From the NCBI GenBank assembly GCA_037783545.1, contig JBBELK010001000.1, forward strand, positions 434,001-498,000: a stretch of DNA of 64,000 bases, given 5' to 3'. Shown in pieces: positions 33,682 through 49,792 of the stretch. Origin of the DNA: Henricia sp. BOLD:AAB3569. Lineage: Eukaryota; Echinodermata; Asteroidea; Spinulosida; Echinasteridae. Made by a program: the position numbers and the translations under genes. The stretch's first letter is position 1, and each line of letters starts with the position of its first letter. The notes under the pieces are model-generated. The model saw only the letters and a list, made by a program, of their open reading frames with translations, was not told the origin of the DNA and made no database searches.

Positions 33682-34837
33682 CCCCCACACGGGTCACACG
33701 GGAAATCTCGTAATAACTCTATCGTGATATGATCATGATAGAATGAACCGACGACGAGAGCGGTCACACTATATAAGTGTGCATGTGAAAGAAAGTACGG
33801 CAGTACACAAGACACTATTACGCAAAAGGCTAATTCACAAAACGTGCCAGCCAGACATACGTGTTATACTGGATCTAACCGTGCAAATAGAAGCTATCCC
33901 CGCGTGCCTCGGGCTTTCAACTTTCGGCTCGAGCTGGTTTATCGCAAGATGAGGCGGAAATCCGGTTTCATGTTGTTCTTCAATATGTTCCGCGTCTGCC
34001 TATTCTTTTGGCTCATTAAATAAATTGACACGGCCTGTGTATAAGGAGATCAAAACGTGGAGAAATGATGACCGTCGTATGGCGATACCAATGAATTTAC
34101 CTCATAAATACAAATTTTATTTTAAGATTTTTCACGAGTTCAGATTCGCATAGACTATTTGTACTGGCGGCCATGCTGGAAAGCAAAATTTCTTATTTAA
34201 ATCGTGTTGCAATGGAAGCACAAAGCATAAAACCTCCTGACAATTATTTGGGGCATTTGTCTCCCGTAACAATAGACCATGTTCATGGTTTGAACGGTTT
34301 AAAGGGGCCCCTGAACTCACTTCGATCGAACGCTGATTGCATGGAAAGATACCAGACTACTTATGCGTTCCAAGCCTCTTCTTCAGATCGAGGCTTGAAC
34401 GCATGTGTAACTGGCACCTTTCTTTTGCATTCTATAGAACTGACTAGGGGACACGATTGAATCGTTCAAACGCGTGAATAGGGTCTATAGATATCCCATG
34501 GCCGCGCCGATTGAACGCAACTTGTTCTCGATTGATAGGTGGTGTGTGATCATAGAGTTATATAAGCCGTATACAACTGTATGTGTGTGATCCTGTTCGG
34601 GCGCGAGAACGAGTTGGAGCGTGTCAATTAAAAATAACAGACCACCCGAACTCGGCATGCAGTCCGTTGTATCGTGTCGTCCCGTATCTAGGCTTCTTTT
34701 GGTTCCACTGGGAATCTCACGACGATTCATGTCGGCGGGACTGGCGTGGCGCTTTAAGCACACCGTATTTAGGCCTTTAGCACACAGGTCTACAACATAA
34801 TGGGTTCATAGGTAAAACCTGAGGGAGTATACCACTG

Positions 34838-34909
34838 TGCCTTATAGCTCAGCTGGTAGAGCATCTGCATGGTTAGTCAGAATTCTCGGGTTCGAATCCC
34901 TATAGTGTA
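34838..34909 (+). pseudogene. Degenerate tRNA-like sequence, copy 2
   Basis: Identical counterpart of 33337-33408 created by the 1.5-kb duplication. Confidence 0.5.
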
Positions 34910-35036
34910 ATCCGAATAACATTTAGTGAGCCCGCCTTCTTGTGGTTATTCCATTGTTACTGCGGTGTATGTCTATTGTGACGTCACGTAAACGCATTGG
35001 AGATACACCGCAGTTTTCGTTCGTTGGATTAGTCTA

Positions 35037-35549
35037 TGAGCAAGTTCGGGCGGGCGACTATAGTTAACTATATAGACTAACCATAGTCGATCTAGATGTC
35101 ACCCGAACGCTGCGTGGTTTGACTAGCTAGTCTGCATGACTAGAGGAACCAAGCCCCGGGCCGGGTATAGGTTCATCTCTAGTCAGTTGTAATCACGTCA
35201 CTTTTCAAGATGGTGGAATTGTAAACGCGATTGAAAAAAAAAAGCTTTGGCTAAAAAAGTGTTACTTTATATCAGAATTAAAGATGGATTAATAACCAAT
35301 TCTAAGGTAGCTTTTGGTGAACGAATTGAAATGTCTTTAGTATAGAACATACGAGGGCAAACATGAGGAAAAAGGTTGCCAACAATTGCTTGTAAGTATT
35401 TTTTGTAAACCGTTGTCCACGGCCAGTGCAGACGATTTCGGCCATGTTTGACTAGATTTCCCTGACGACGCGTTCGGGTGAAAAACAAACTACGCATGTG
35501 CGAAAAAAAAAATCGCAAATTGACTAATGGTTAGCACCCGAACTTGCTC
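35037..35549. mobile_element. Inverted-repeat element with GAGCAAGTTCGGG ends
   Basis: Left GAGCAAGTTCGGG and right CCCGAACTTGCTC. In duplication unit 1 only the left part is present because the unit boundary falls at CCCGAACGCT inside it, so the element predates the duplication. Non-coding. Confidence 0.5.
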
Positions 35550-35772
35550 AAAATAGGCCTAAGGCCCCTTACGATATCTCTCTTATCCGAAGTTTGGTTT
35601 CATTTCAATGGTGATCGGTCACCATACCAGACATTGCGTTCGGTCTCAGATCCCCCTCCAGGTTTTTTTGTTAATCAGTAAAATTGTTTTTATCGTAAAT
35701 GATCCGTAGGTTGATGATGCTCTCAACATTTCAGCTCAGCCACACCCTGCAGGCGCACTGCCCCGCTATACC

Positions 35773-35916
35773 CAGCACGATATGTGGCAGAGGGACTTCC
35801 CCCTAACGCCACTATACCACCAATGCCCCCTAAAAACTGAAAGGAATTCCTTGGAAATTCGAGACACAATAGGGGAACAATGGTAGGGGGCAGTCCGTTT
35901 GCCACATATCGTGCTG
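35773..35916. mobile_element. MITE, family CAGCACGATATGTGGC, complete copy upstream of RPL23
   Basis: 144 bp with CAGCACGATATGTGGC and GCCACATATCGTGCTG ends. It stops 106 bp before the RPL23 start codon, so it may overlap the promoter. Confidence 0.85.
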
Positions 35917-36007
35917 CATATGTGCCCCGCCCCCTTGGAAAAAAGGCAGTCGAGCTCGAAAAGCGCCCTCTCGTGGAGATGGGAGGCCAAGTCTAGTCTA
36001 TTCCTAG

Positions 36008-36022
36008 ATCTTTTGGTCCAAC
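36008..36022 (+). promoter_or_regulatory. RPL23: Candidate TOP-type transcription start of RPL23
   Basis: A pyrimidine run beginning with C (CTTTT) lies 13 bases before the ATG. Ribosomal protein mRNAs begin with a C followed by pyrimidines, which puts them under mTOR-dependent translational control. The short leader would be only about a dozen nucleotides. The match is brief, so the exact start is inferred. Confidence 0.4.
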
Positions 36023-41772
<5,750 letters not shown>

Positions 41773-41960
41773 TTTAAAAGAAATTCGACCAACGTGGGGG
41801 ACAACAGGCAAACATCTCAAATTGAAAACCCTGTATATTGGCAATGCTGCGTAAGGTGTCTCATATAAAGAGCATTGATATATGAAACCACGTGTATTGT
41901 CATGGATAGAGCCAGCCAACACATAATGTAATTATATTTTCAGTGGGGCATGTTCAGCTG

Positions 41961-41966
41961 AATAAA
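41961..41966 (+). terminator. RPL23: RPL23 polyadenylation signal
   Basis: AATAAA 189 bases after the stop codon, the first canonical hexamer downstream. Confidence 0.6.
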
Positions 41967-42118
41967 ACTCGATTGCTTAAAAGACAGAGAAATACTTATT
42001 GTTCCGATTTCATTATTTCAGCTTCTTAAAAAAAAAGTGCTGTTACCGGTAAATTGTGCATGCCAGGAAGGGTCAACTGATTTTTCTGCCAAAGGTTACC
42101 TTTAACAAAACAAGCGAC

Positions 42119-42175
42119 TTAAAGGAACACGTTGCCTTCAGATTTCACGAAATCTCACGTTTGAGGGTGTTCCTT
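42119..42175. mobile_element. TTAA-type MITE fragment (AGGAACACGTTGCC)
   Basis: TTAA followed by AGGAACACGTTGCC and, 40 bases on, GGTGTTCCT. It resembles the ends of TTAA-flanked elements but is very short. Confidence 0.35.
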
Positions 42176-42482
42176 ATACTTATTAAGAGTTGTTCTTGCA
42201 ATAAAACACATTTAATGTGTTATAATTAGTGAATGGTAATTTAAAAAAACAAACACTGACCTCTGACCCCCACTACATGTCCCGCGAAATGTATACGTAT
42301 TTCAAGCCGTCAATACGATCGTCCGGGTAGTGGGCAAAATGCAGCAACGAACAGGAGTTAGGCTGGCGCCGTAGCCAGTGGTCAGGTAAACCTATCAGAT
42401 GAACGCAAGGTACCATACCATTCTCCGCCTCCCGAGACATGTGTGAAATGTAAACACATACACACCGACTGGCTGTCAAAAA

Positions 42483-42548
42483 ATGGATCGTCAAGAGAAC
42501 ACAGCAGACTCGTCAAAAAAGAAAAAAACGAAAACCTCGCCAATCGGG
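42483..42548 (+). other. Possible unassigned 5' coding exon
   Basis: ATG opens a frame MDRQENTADSSKKKKTKTSPIG that stops exactly at a strong donor (GGG then GTAAGAA) in phase 0. The composition (Ser/Lys-rich, hydrophilic) is exon-like, but no partner exon is recognised. It could be an alternative start of a + strand gene reaching PEMT, or chance. Confidence 0.2.
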
Positions 42549-42718
42549 GTAAGAATATTGTCATGGGACAAACCGATAGAAAGGACTTGGATGATTTATA
42601 CCCAATGGTTATTGTAGACACGAATTAAAAAAACTGATGATAATACGAAATTTTTTAATGAAATAATTGTTCAGAAGTATTTCAACAGCTGCGACTGGAA
42701 ATAAGACTAATATAATTT

Positions 42719-42766
42719 CTCCGCCATTTATGGGAGTCAAGATTTTGACTCCCATAAATGGCGGAG
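42719..42766. repeat. Perfect hairpin with 22-bp arms
   Basis: CTCCGCCATTTATGGGAGTC plus AA pairs with its inverse around a GATT loop. Confidence 0.9.
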
Positions 42767-42979
42767 CGTGCTGCTTCGAGAAATTACGCAAAATTGAAGC
42801 ATTTCTAAGGCACGTTTGTGTGGATCATTATATTCTACTTTTTAAACATCTTTCAGATCGTGCTCATTATACTTCAAACGCTTGTAATAGCCCAAAAACG
42901 CCCAATAAAGCGCAACCCGAAGGCAACGTTTCCTTTAAAGTCAACAATAGCACCATGTAAAAAAATTGTGAATGATGGC

Positions 42980-43100
42980 ACAGGCTCGTCAGCAATGCGT
43001 GCCCGCCAAATTTGTGCCACGCAATACGGAGCTCCATAGCAAAGGCATGGAGCTGCGTGTTTCGAGCACGAATTTGGCGGGCGCGCATTGCTGACACAGT
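42980..43100. mobile_element. MITE, family GGCTCGTCAGCAATGCG, copy 1
   Basis: Palindrome with GGCTCGTCAGCAATGCGTGC at the left, GCGCGCATTGCTGAC at the right and GGAGCTCCATAG at the centre. Confidence 0.75.
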
Positions 43101-43353
43101 ATACTACAGGGGCATTTCATTCTGCATCCTTCCTAATTTAAAAAAACTGCAATAAATATAAATGTCCCAGAAAATAGCTTCATAAAGAACAAGAACCAAT
43201 TTGGGAGCAATCAACTCCTAGCTCTCATTAACTATTTCAGTGCCAAGGTCGTACATGTAAGATCTCTATTGTATAATTTCTTTTTTCTTGCAACACGCCA
43301 ACCGTCGTACATGTACGACTTCAATTTCAAAAAATTACGCACTTTAGGGTTAA

Positions 43354-43431
43354 AGGCTCGTCAATGCGCGCGAGGCCAAATTCAAGCCACGAAATACGCA
43401 GCTCCATAGCACAAGCCTCTGCATGTTAACA
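43354..43431. mobile_element. MITE, family GGCTCGTCAGCAATGCG, copy 2 (right part lost)
   Basis: Begins after TTAA with AGGCTCGTCAATGCGCGCGA and reaches CGCAGCTCCATAGC before breaking off. Sits beside CGTACATGTACGAC repeats (43240-43345) that recur inversely at 40380-40500 in RPL23 intron 3. Confidence 0.6.
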
Positions 43432-43937
43432 GCAATGGGCACTGAAAGAGTTGAAATCAATTTTAGCTAAATTGTCAAATTGCTCCGATGTCAAACACAA
43501 ATCAAGGGCAATTTACATGTTCATTAATTTCAAGTAAATGACCCTACAATTCTTCTGAATGAGGCATCAAGTTTACCTGTACTAAAGATGACAGTGCCGT
43601 AGGCACAGGATAGACCACTCGTTCAAAAGGCGCCATTTTAGTAAGCAAACTAGACGTAACTTTTCGCCACAACATAGATTACAGTACCTATGGCACTATA
43701 TTATCTTTGCCTCTACTTGTATTTAGTGACTTCACCGATTTCAGCTCCGACAGTAATTATGGGGGGGAAAAAATTCCAGGCACAAGTGATTTATTCCAAC
43801 ACTTACTTTATTGTCACTTGTAAAATACACAGCAATCATAATTTAATGCCATCTATTTATAGCACCTTGATCATATTTACAGCCATAGTCTTTAATATAA
43901 AAATGGTTTCAATGGCACAAATATTTTCATGAGTTAA

Positions 43938-44041
43938 AGGCACAGGCTCGTCAGCATTGCGCGCGCGCCACATTCTTGCCATGAAATACGCAGCTCCGTG
44001 ACTTTGCAACATGGAGCTGCGCATTGCTGATGAGCCCGCCT
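43938..44041. mobile_element. MITE, family GGCTCGTCAGCAATGCG, copy 3
   Basis: TTAA on both sides (43934-43937, 44042-44045). Ends AGGCACAGGCTCGTCAGC and the inverse GCTGATGAGCCCGCCT. Confidence 0.75.
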
Positions 44042-44427
44042 TTAAAGGACGGACTGCTCCATTCAACGAGTCAAATGGAAATTTCATCGTATGAAAAACC
44101 ACTAAAACCTTAATATATATACATATGTACGTTGAAAATAGATCACGCAAAATGGATTTTCACGCAAGTGAAAAAAAGGTACTATTTGACCTTTGGCGTC
44201 ATAGGTCAAACAGTAGTATATTTTCACATGCGTACAAAATATTGTGCTCGTGTGAAGCATCCGGCAATATTTGAGTTTACGTGGATGAAGCCAAAGCGCA
44301 TTAATGGTGAGCGTACTTTTGCTCGTGGGGGAAATACCAATGTATGAGGTACTGTATATACAGGTAATACCTGCGTGGAAGATTTTTCGCATACAGAGAG
44401 TATCACAACATCCAATGAAGGCAGCTC

Positions 44428-44599
44428 CAATAGACTACAAAAGTGAAAACGTCGCCCTTTGTGTGTTGCCATGGTTTTTGGGTCTACACTAAAACCAGTG
44501 AACTGTTTCCCTGCGCTATATCAATGGACGTTCAGATTACCAGCGAATGTTTAGACCCAATTACCATGGCAACTGATGTCACACTTTAGTAGTCTATTG
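44428..44599. mobile_element. MITE, family GTTGCCATGG/TTTAGACCCAA, copy 2
   Basis: CAATAGACTACAAAAGTG and its inverse at the ends; inner arms GTTGCCATGG and ACCATGGCAAC; contains GGGTCTACACTAAAACCAGT, shared exactly with the copy at 51836. Confidence 0.75.
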
Positions 44600-44608
44600 A
44601 CAGTGTAC

Positions 44609-44862
44609 TTGGGATGAGAGAACTCATAAGGGCCTTAACGGGATTCGAACCTGTGACCTCTGACTCACATAGCATAGCTATAAGATACAGTTGGTGATTA
44701 GGTACCATACAGATGTTGCATATTTTTTACTTAATTTTGCCCAGTTGCGCTACCATGCAACACCGAGAAAAGAATTGGGACCTGAGAGAGTATAGCTCAG
44801 CGAGTCAGAGGTTCGAATCCTGATAAGGCCCTTACGATTTTTCTCTCATCCCAAGTTCGGTT
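44609..44862. mobile_element. Palindromic element whose arms carry tRNA-like B boxes
   Basis: CTTGGGATGAGAGAA and TTCTCTCATCCCAAG ends; arms also pair through TAAGGGCC and GAGTCAGAGGTTCGAATCC. Each arm thus carries a pol III B box in opposite orientation. It begins 57 bp beyond the NCBP2AS2-like stop codon, i.e. in or near its 3' untranslated region. A partial relative is at 35560-35650. Confidence 0.65.
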
Positions 44863-44918
44863 GTTTCCTTTCAATGGTGATTAGGCACCATACCAGATGT
44901 TGCGTATGTAATGACATC

Positions 44919-47900
44919 TCAGTCTTTGAACCGGTTCTTTTTCATCTCTCTATCAATGTCTTTCATGCCCTCTCGGAGCTCTCTAGCAAAGTTCCTTGTG
45001 AATGATGACGTCATGCTACTGCCTTTCCCGACCTGTTGCCGTGTCTCGTCCGACATCTTTTTAAGCATTTCAGATTCTGACGCCTTTTCGATGGCTTCAT
45101 GACCTGTTGGTAAAAATTCAAGACAACCAATAAATATTGGATCGAATAGCTAACAGCAACCGAGACTGTTCGCCTGTGCAGTACTGGGAGGGGAAACGCT
45201 AGAAAGATTCAACTGATATAGAGTAACCAGGGGCATCAGAATTTTTTTTTTTTTTGATATTGGGTTGGAAAATGTTTTGGTTGTTCTGGGGCCAATTTCA
45301 TAAAGCTGTTTAGCAGAAAAATTTGCCTAATCTAAAATTTGTTTGCTTTATAAAAATGGGTTTTCAGTAAAAATGTTATACAATGTGTATTACATTTGAC
45401 TGGTGTTCGACTATTCTTGCTAAAAACAGAAGTTGACTTACAAATTTTGGATTAAGCAAATTTTTCTGCTAAACAGCTTTATGAAATTGGCCCCAGGTCA
45501 GTTAGATCCCCAGATATTTTGACGTAAAAAACCCAAAAATACACATTTTGAAAGTGAGCACCCTCGAAAAATCTTCCGTAAGAAAATTTGCCATCCATAT
45601 GTATACCACATTAAAGACACTCCCCCTTTCAAATTTTAACATGAAAAAAAAAGTGTTGCTTGTTCAGAGCAGTAACATGTAGACCTGGAAAATTTACGTG
45701 ATAAAAAATGTTAAACCATTTTCAAAATACACCCACCCTCTATGCCCCAACCTCCACCCCATCCCCCCCGATAAAAACTGGTGCAAAGGAGAAGCTGATT
45801 AAGTCAACTAAACTCTGCTGAACCAGACTGCACTTGATTCAAAATTACCTTACGACTGGCTACTAAAGAAGACCTACATGTTATCTATTGTTTTCCCACT
45901 ACCCCTCCCCTTAGGCGGGGACTTATTCAGGTTTTCATTTTTCGTAGGGATTGTCACATAAATTTGCCCCAGGGTGGGGATTTGTCACTTGACAATGGGG
46001 GGGGGGGGGGGGGACAATTGACAGGTGCAAGGGGACCCTTCTTGAGGGTGTGCTATGGCTTGTGCGGCCTACAGAAAGGGCCTCTGAAGCGAAAAGGTCT
46101 CATCTGGTACCAACCACCTGGCTATTTACTGGTAAGTGGGTTTACCGGTAAAATTACGGATCTTCAATAGGAACACGCTACAATTCAAAGCAATTGACTC
46201 CAGCAGTGTGACGTCAGTTGCCAAGGTAACTGGGTTTAAACACTCATTGGTGATCTAAAATGTACATTGCTAAAGTGCCAGGAAACAGTTCACTGGTTTT
46301 AGTTTAGACCCAGTAATCTTGACAACACAAGGGTTACATTTTCACTTCTATTACAGTAAATTCTCATTATAGCGCTCAAACTCTATATCCAGAGAGCAAT
46401 AACCTTTGCATACACAATTAATAGAGTATCCTTCGGTACTTAGAAAGAAGAGCTTTATATCAGGGGGCGTTATAACAAGAGTTTACTGTAACTACAGCAA
46501 ATGCATAGTTCCGACCTGTCAATCAAGCCGAACCCGCCGACCAATCATAACAGAGCTAGCAGACATCGCTCACATAGGTCAAAGTGCATTGCATCACAAC
46601 AACACAACAACATACAGTTTGTACGGTGTTGTATGCGGTGATCCAGGTGAATTTTTGGTTTAAAGGCCGGACGATTCGCTGAAAGCATGTATTTCATGAT
46701 AACATGACATCCCTGTATTACTGGCCCTTTACTCAGTGTATAACTGTTGACCCTGAAACATGAATACCTTTGAGTTTTCTCCAATGAATCTGTGTTTTCC
46801 GTTGAAAGTCCCATTGGTTTGTGCAGTGTGTGTGGACATTTTGAGGAATAGCGTGTGAGGCATAGCAACAAAATCCAAGGGGGGGGGGGGGGGGGGGGGG
46901 GGGGAGTTAACTGGGCAAACTCGGAACTATGCATTGATGAGGAAGGCATTTACACTTACTGACAGCTTTAGCTTTATTGATGCTGTAAGCGGTTATCTGG
47001 GCCACTCTTCTCATTAGACGAGACTCGGCTAACTGAATAAATGGAGAAAGAAAACGATTGCTAACTGGTTCACGTGCATTTAAACTCCATATTATTGAGA
47101 AAAACATGACAATTATGAGATTGTTAGCTGCAGATCAAGGATAATATTGAGGGGAAAATAAAAATTTGAAAATTTTGATCACAGTACAGGTATTCAAACA
47201 GCGCCCTAATGAATTTTTTTCTGTGCCATCACGGAACATTTGACGGAATTAATGACAATATCACTAATATTTTATAAGTGTGCACTTTTTTAGATGTCCC
47301 TGACACTCGCATACAATTACTGCAAACAAATTGCAAGTCATGCGTCTTGGGTCAATACCTTTTCTATGAGTTGTTCATTGGTTGCAAGATATCTGCGGGG
47401 ATAAAAACAAAAAGAATATTGCTGTTTACAGGATAAACACTGTCGCAATGTAATTTGCGCAAATGTTCACCACGAAATGTTTGATATCAGATTCATGTCA
47501 GATTCCCATTTGCATTCGCTTTCACGTGAAGTAGGAACCAGCGCGGTAGTAACCAGTCTCCTTCTGCTCGAGTCCCAAGTCAAGTTGCCTCCGAGTCCAA
47601 AGTCGAGTCAAACTGCCTTCGAGTCCCAAGTCAAGTCAGGCATATTGGTCAAGTTGGGTCAAGTCAAGTAGTCATGACAGTAAATTTCAAAATGAGTCTG
47701 AACACAAACTCACATTCATGTTGCTTTGGCCAAGGTTTCTTCAGTGCTGAAATACAATTCGGTCCTCAAAATAACAAACAAATGCATAAAAGATGTATTT
47801 TATTTTTGGCAGACTCGAGTCAAAAAGCCCGAGTCAAGTCATTGAGGTTTGAGTCTCAAGTCAAGTCAGTGAAAATTGGGACTCGAGTCCGAGTCTTTAC

Positions 47901-48032
47901 AACCCTGGGTACCGGGCCTAATTCATATTCTATAGGAATTCCTCTTTGCATACATCAGAACTAACTAATCACTTAATACTTTGACCCAGTCTTTTAGTAA
48001 AATTCTTACCTTAGAAGAAATCGCAACGGCAT
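44919..48032 (-). CDS. NCBP2AS2: NCBP2AS2/KRASIM-like microprotein, four coding exons, 104 aa
   Basis: Coding exons in order on the minus strand: 48032-48010, 47392-47359, 47032-46960 and 45103-44919. They sum to 315 nt (104 residues plus TGA), and every junction has GT-AG sites in matching phase. The protein begins MPLRFLLRYLATNEQLIEK and continues LAESRLMRRVAQITAYS; vertebrate NCBP2AS2 begins [20 protein letters not shown] and continues SESRPIRRAAQLTAF. The C-terminal FTRNFARELREGMKD matches the vertebrate FRDAFTQELRRGL. In between is a charged, helix-prone stretch (EAIEKASESEMLKKMSDETRQQ). The basic amphipathic N-terminus could be a mitochondrial targeting segment (inference). The human protein, also called KRASIM, is reported as a microprotein with links to RAS signalling and mitochondria; its biochemical role is unsettled. 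In human the gene is antisense to NCBP2; no NCBP2 exon is visible here. It converges with RPL23. Confidence 0.9.
45286..45496. mobile_element. MITE, family GGGGCCAATTTCAT, copy 3, in intron 3 of the NCBP2AS2-like gene
   Basis: CTGGGGCCAATTTCATAAAG and the inverse CTTTATGAAATTGGCCCCAG; inner arms share AGCAGAAAAATTTGC. Confidence 0.9.
45999..46013. repeat. G homopolymer
   Basis: A run of G in intron 3 of the NCBP2AS2-like gene; a second, longer G run is at 46879-46903. Both are likely length-variable. Confidence 0.8.
46203..46351. mobile_element. MITE, family GTTGCCATGG/TTTAGACCCAA, copy 3
   Basis: GTGTGACGTCAGTTGCCAAG, TGGGTTTAAAC and the inverse GTTTAGACCCAGTAA with CAGTTCACTGGTTTTAG inside. 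In intron 3 of the NCBP2AS2-like gene. Confidence 0.7.
46351..46492. mobile_element. MITE with TTACAGTAAATTCTC ends
   Basis: TTACAGTAAATTCTCATTAT on the left and the inverse ATAACAAGAGTTTACTGTAA on the right. A solitary related end occurs near 8117. Confidence 0.7.
47547..47908. repeat. ACTCGAGTC/CAAGTCAAGTC repeat element
   Basis: Left part: several GAGTCCCAAGTCAAG units; right part: GACTCGAGTCAAA, AGTCTCAAGTCAAG and GGGACTCGAGTCCGAGTC, ending TTTACAACCCTGGG. Probably a single element built from short subrepeats, lying in intron 1 of the NCBP2AS2-like gene. Confidence 0.6.
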
Positions 48033-48276
48033 GCTGAAATTGGTGCCAGATGAAGTAATAAATACAGTCAAGCACAGTGTCTCCACTAACAGCGTCTCCA
48101 CGATGTACATAGGCCCACACTCATTTGTACTGAATGGTTTAACTCATGATGTAGATTAAGAAAGATGCAACTGAAATAAAAACAAAAATAATTGCACCAT
48201 TCGCCTTAGCTTTGTTGTAAAATCATAAAAATGTCATTAATGGAAGGATTTTCAATAACAACATCAATTTGGTTGT

Positions 48277-49724
48277 TGGTCAACTCGCCCCTTACCTACT
48301 CGCCAGCCCCTTTCCAACTCGCCAAGTCACCCCCCCCTGACCGACTCGCCCCCTGGCCCAATTGCAAAAAGTGTCCCGACTGCGAACGTGAAGCGTACCA
48401 TGCGACGTCACAGCACTGCAATTTATTTTTACCCTTATTTTTGTTTTGTTTATTATGCAGAACTTGGAAATTTGTTTATAGGCCTACAGTGGGGTGTGGT
48501 TGAAACCCGGAGGTAACCCAGAGGTAGAATTTTTTGTGACCGTGTAGTACATGCTATGCCAGCTGTTTCAACCTACCTCCAGCTTGTTATACCGTCAACA
48601 CACCAACTACACATTGGCAAAAAAAATCTACCTTCGATCGGGTACCTCCGACCTTTATAAATTTCCCCTACCATTGCCTACACTACAGTGACGGCAGTCA
48701 AGAAATATTGTATCTAGCCTACATTTTTTTTAGCAGTGCATAATTTTCATTATCGCAAAAAGAATCACATGCCGGGCCCGGCGCCCAACACTTTTCGCAA
48801 TTGGGTCATTCCATGTCAAATCACCCAATGGGTTAAACTCGAACCTCTCAGATTTTGTTGAAACTTGGTATACTTGTTGATTGGGATCCCACAGCACCAA
48901 ATATCAAAATTTAGATCAATCGGACCAGTGGTTCCGGGGATATGGTCCCCCGAATTTTGGAATTTTTGGCTAAAAGCGGCATGGACGTCTACCTTTGAAC
49001 CCTAATATCCCAGGAACTACTGAACCAATCTTCACGAGCGTGGTGTTGTTGGAAAGGTGATTATTCAAAGATTCCAAATTTGTCATTATTTTGGGGATTG
49101 AATTATGTTTAGGGTGCATTGACCCTTGATCTTTGCTATGCTAAAATATCCCCACCCCTATTGCAGGTGCGCGTGCCCACTTTTGAAGGGAAAAAACACC
49201 CCCACCATCCCACAAAATTAAAACGCACCTGCCAAAATGGTGCATTATAGTAACTAATCAAAAACTATCGTCACATCCTTTCCGATTCCCAAAGTGGTGC
49301 CCGGAGTCTCATTTGCCGCAATACATAAAAAATAAATACAGGATTGCTCTTTATTTAGAATTTAGAAAAGAAAAACCACTGGTCCGATTGATCTAATTTT
49401 TGATATTTTGTGCTGTGGGATCCCACTCATGACTCAACAAGCACCAAGTTTCATCAAAATCTGAGAGGGTCGGGTTTAAAATGTCTTTTTTTTTGGGTGA
49501 TTTGACATGGACTGACCCAATTGGACCACTTTACGCAATTGGGTCAAGGGAGTAGGCCAGGGGGCGAGTTGGAAAGAGGCGAGTCGGCCAGCGGGCGCAA
49601 GCCCTATAGCTTGCGTGTAATTTTCACAGGAATGTTACGCAATAAAATGTTGCGCAAGCGGACTTACGCAGTGCGTAAGGATTCGTGAAATCGGCTGCTG
49701 GCGCTCAGGGGGCGAGTTGAGCCG
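48277..49724. mobile_element. Element with CAACTCGCCCC ends, host of a nested element
   Basis: Left GGTCAACTCGCCCC with repeated ACTCGCC motifs; right GGGGGCGAGTTGAGCC with repeated GGCGAGT motifs. The centre is occupied by the element at 48799-49522. It lies roughly 250 bp upstream of the NCBP2AS2-like start codon. Confidence 0.65.
48799..49522. mobile_element. Nested element with CAATTGGGTCA long inverted repeats
   Basis: CAATTGGGTCATTCCATGTC and the inverse GACATGGACTGACCCAATTG, with arms continuing for about 130 bp (shared GGGATCCCACAGCAC, GATCAATCGGACCAGTGGTT). 724 bp, non-coding. Confidence 0.8.
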
Positions 49725-49792
49725 ATTTCATCAATTTTTGTGCATTCACTTTCTTTCGTTTGACGATAACGCACGGAAACATTTCAACGAAC

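Larger units (their letters stand above)
32104..35111. repeat. 1.5-kb tandem duplication joined at C-tracts
   Basis: Unit 1 is about 32104-33610 and unit 2 about 33611-35111; downstream of the C-tract the offset is a constant 1501 bp and I noticed no mismatch. Each unit starts with CCCCCCCTTCCCCGC plus a C-tract (about six bases shorter in unit 2) and ends TGTCACCCGAACGCT. Short frames inside recur in both units and have no recognised product. This is either a very recent duplication or an assembly artefact at the C-tract. Confidence 0.9.
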
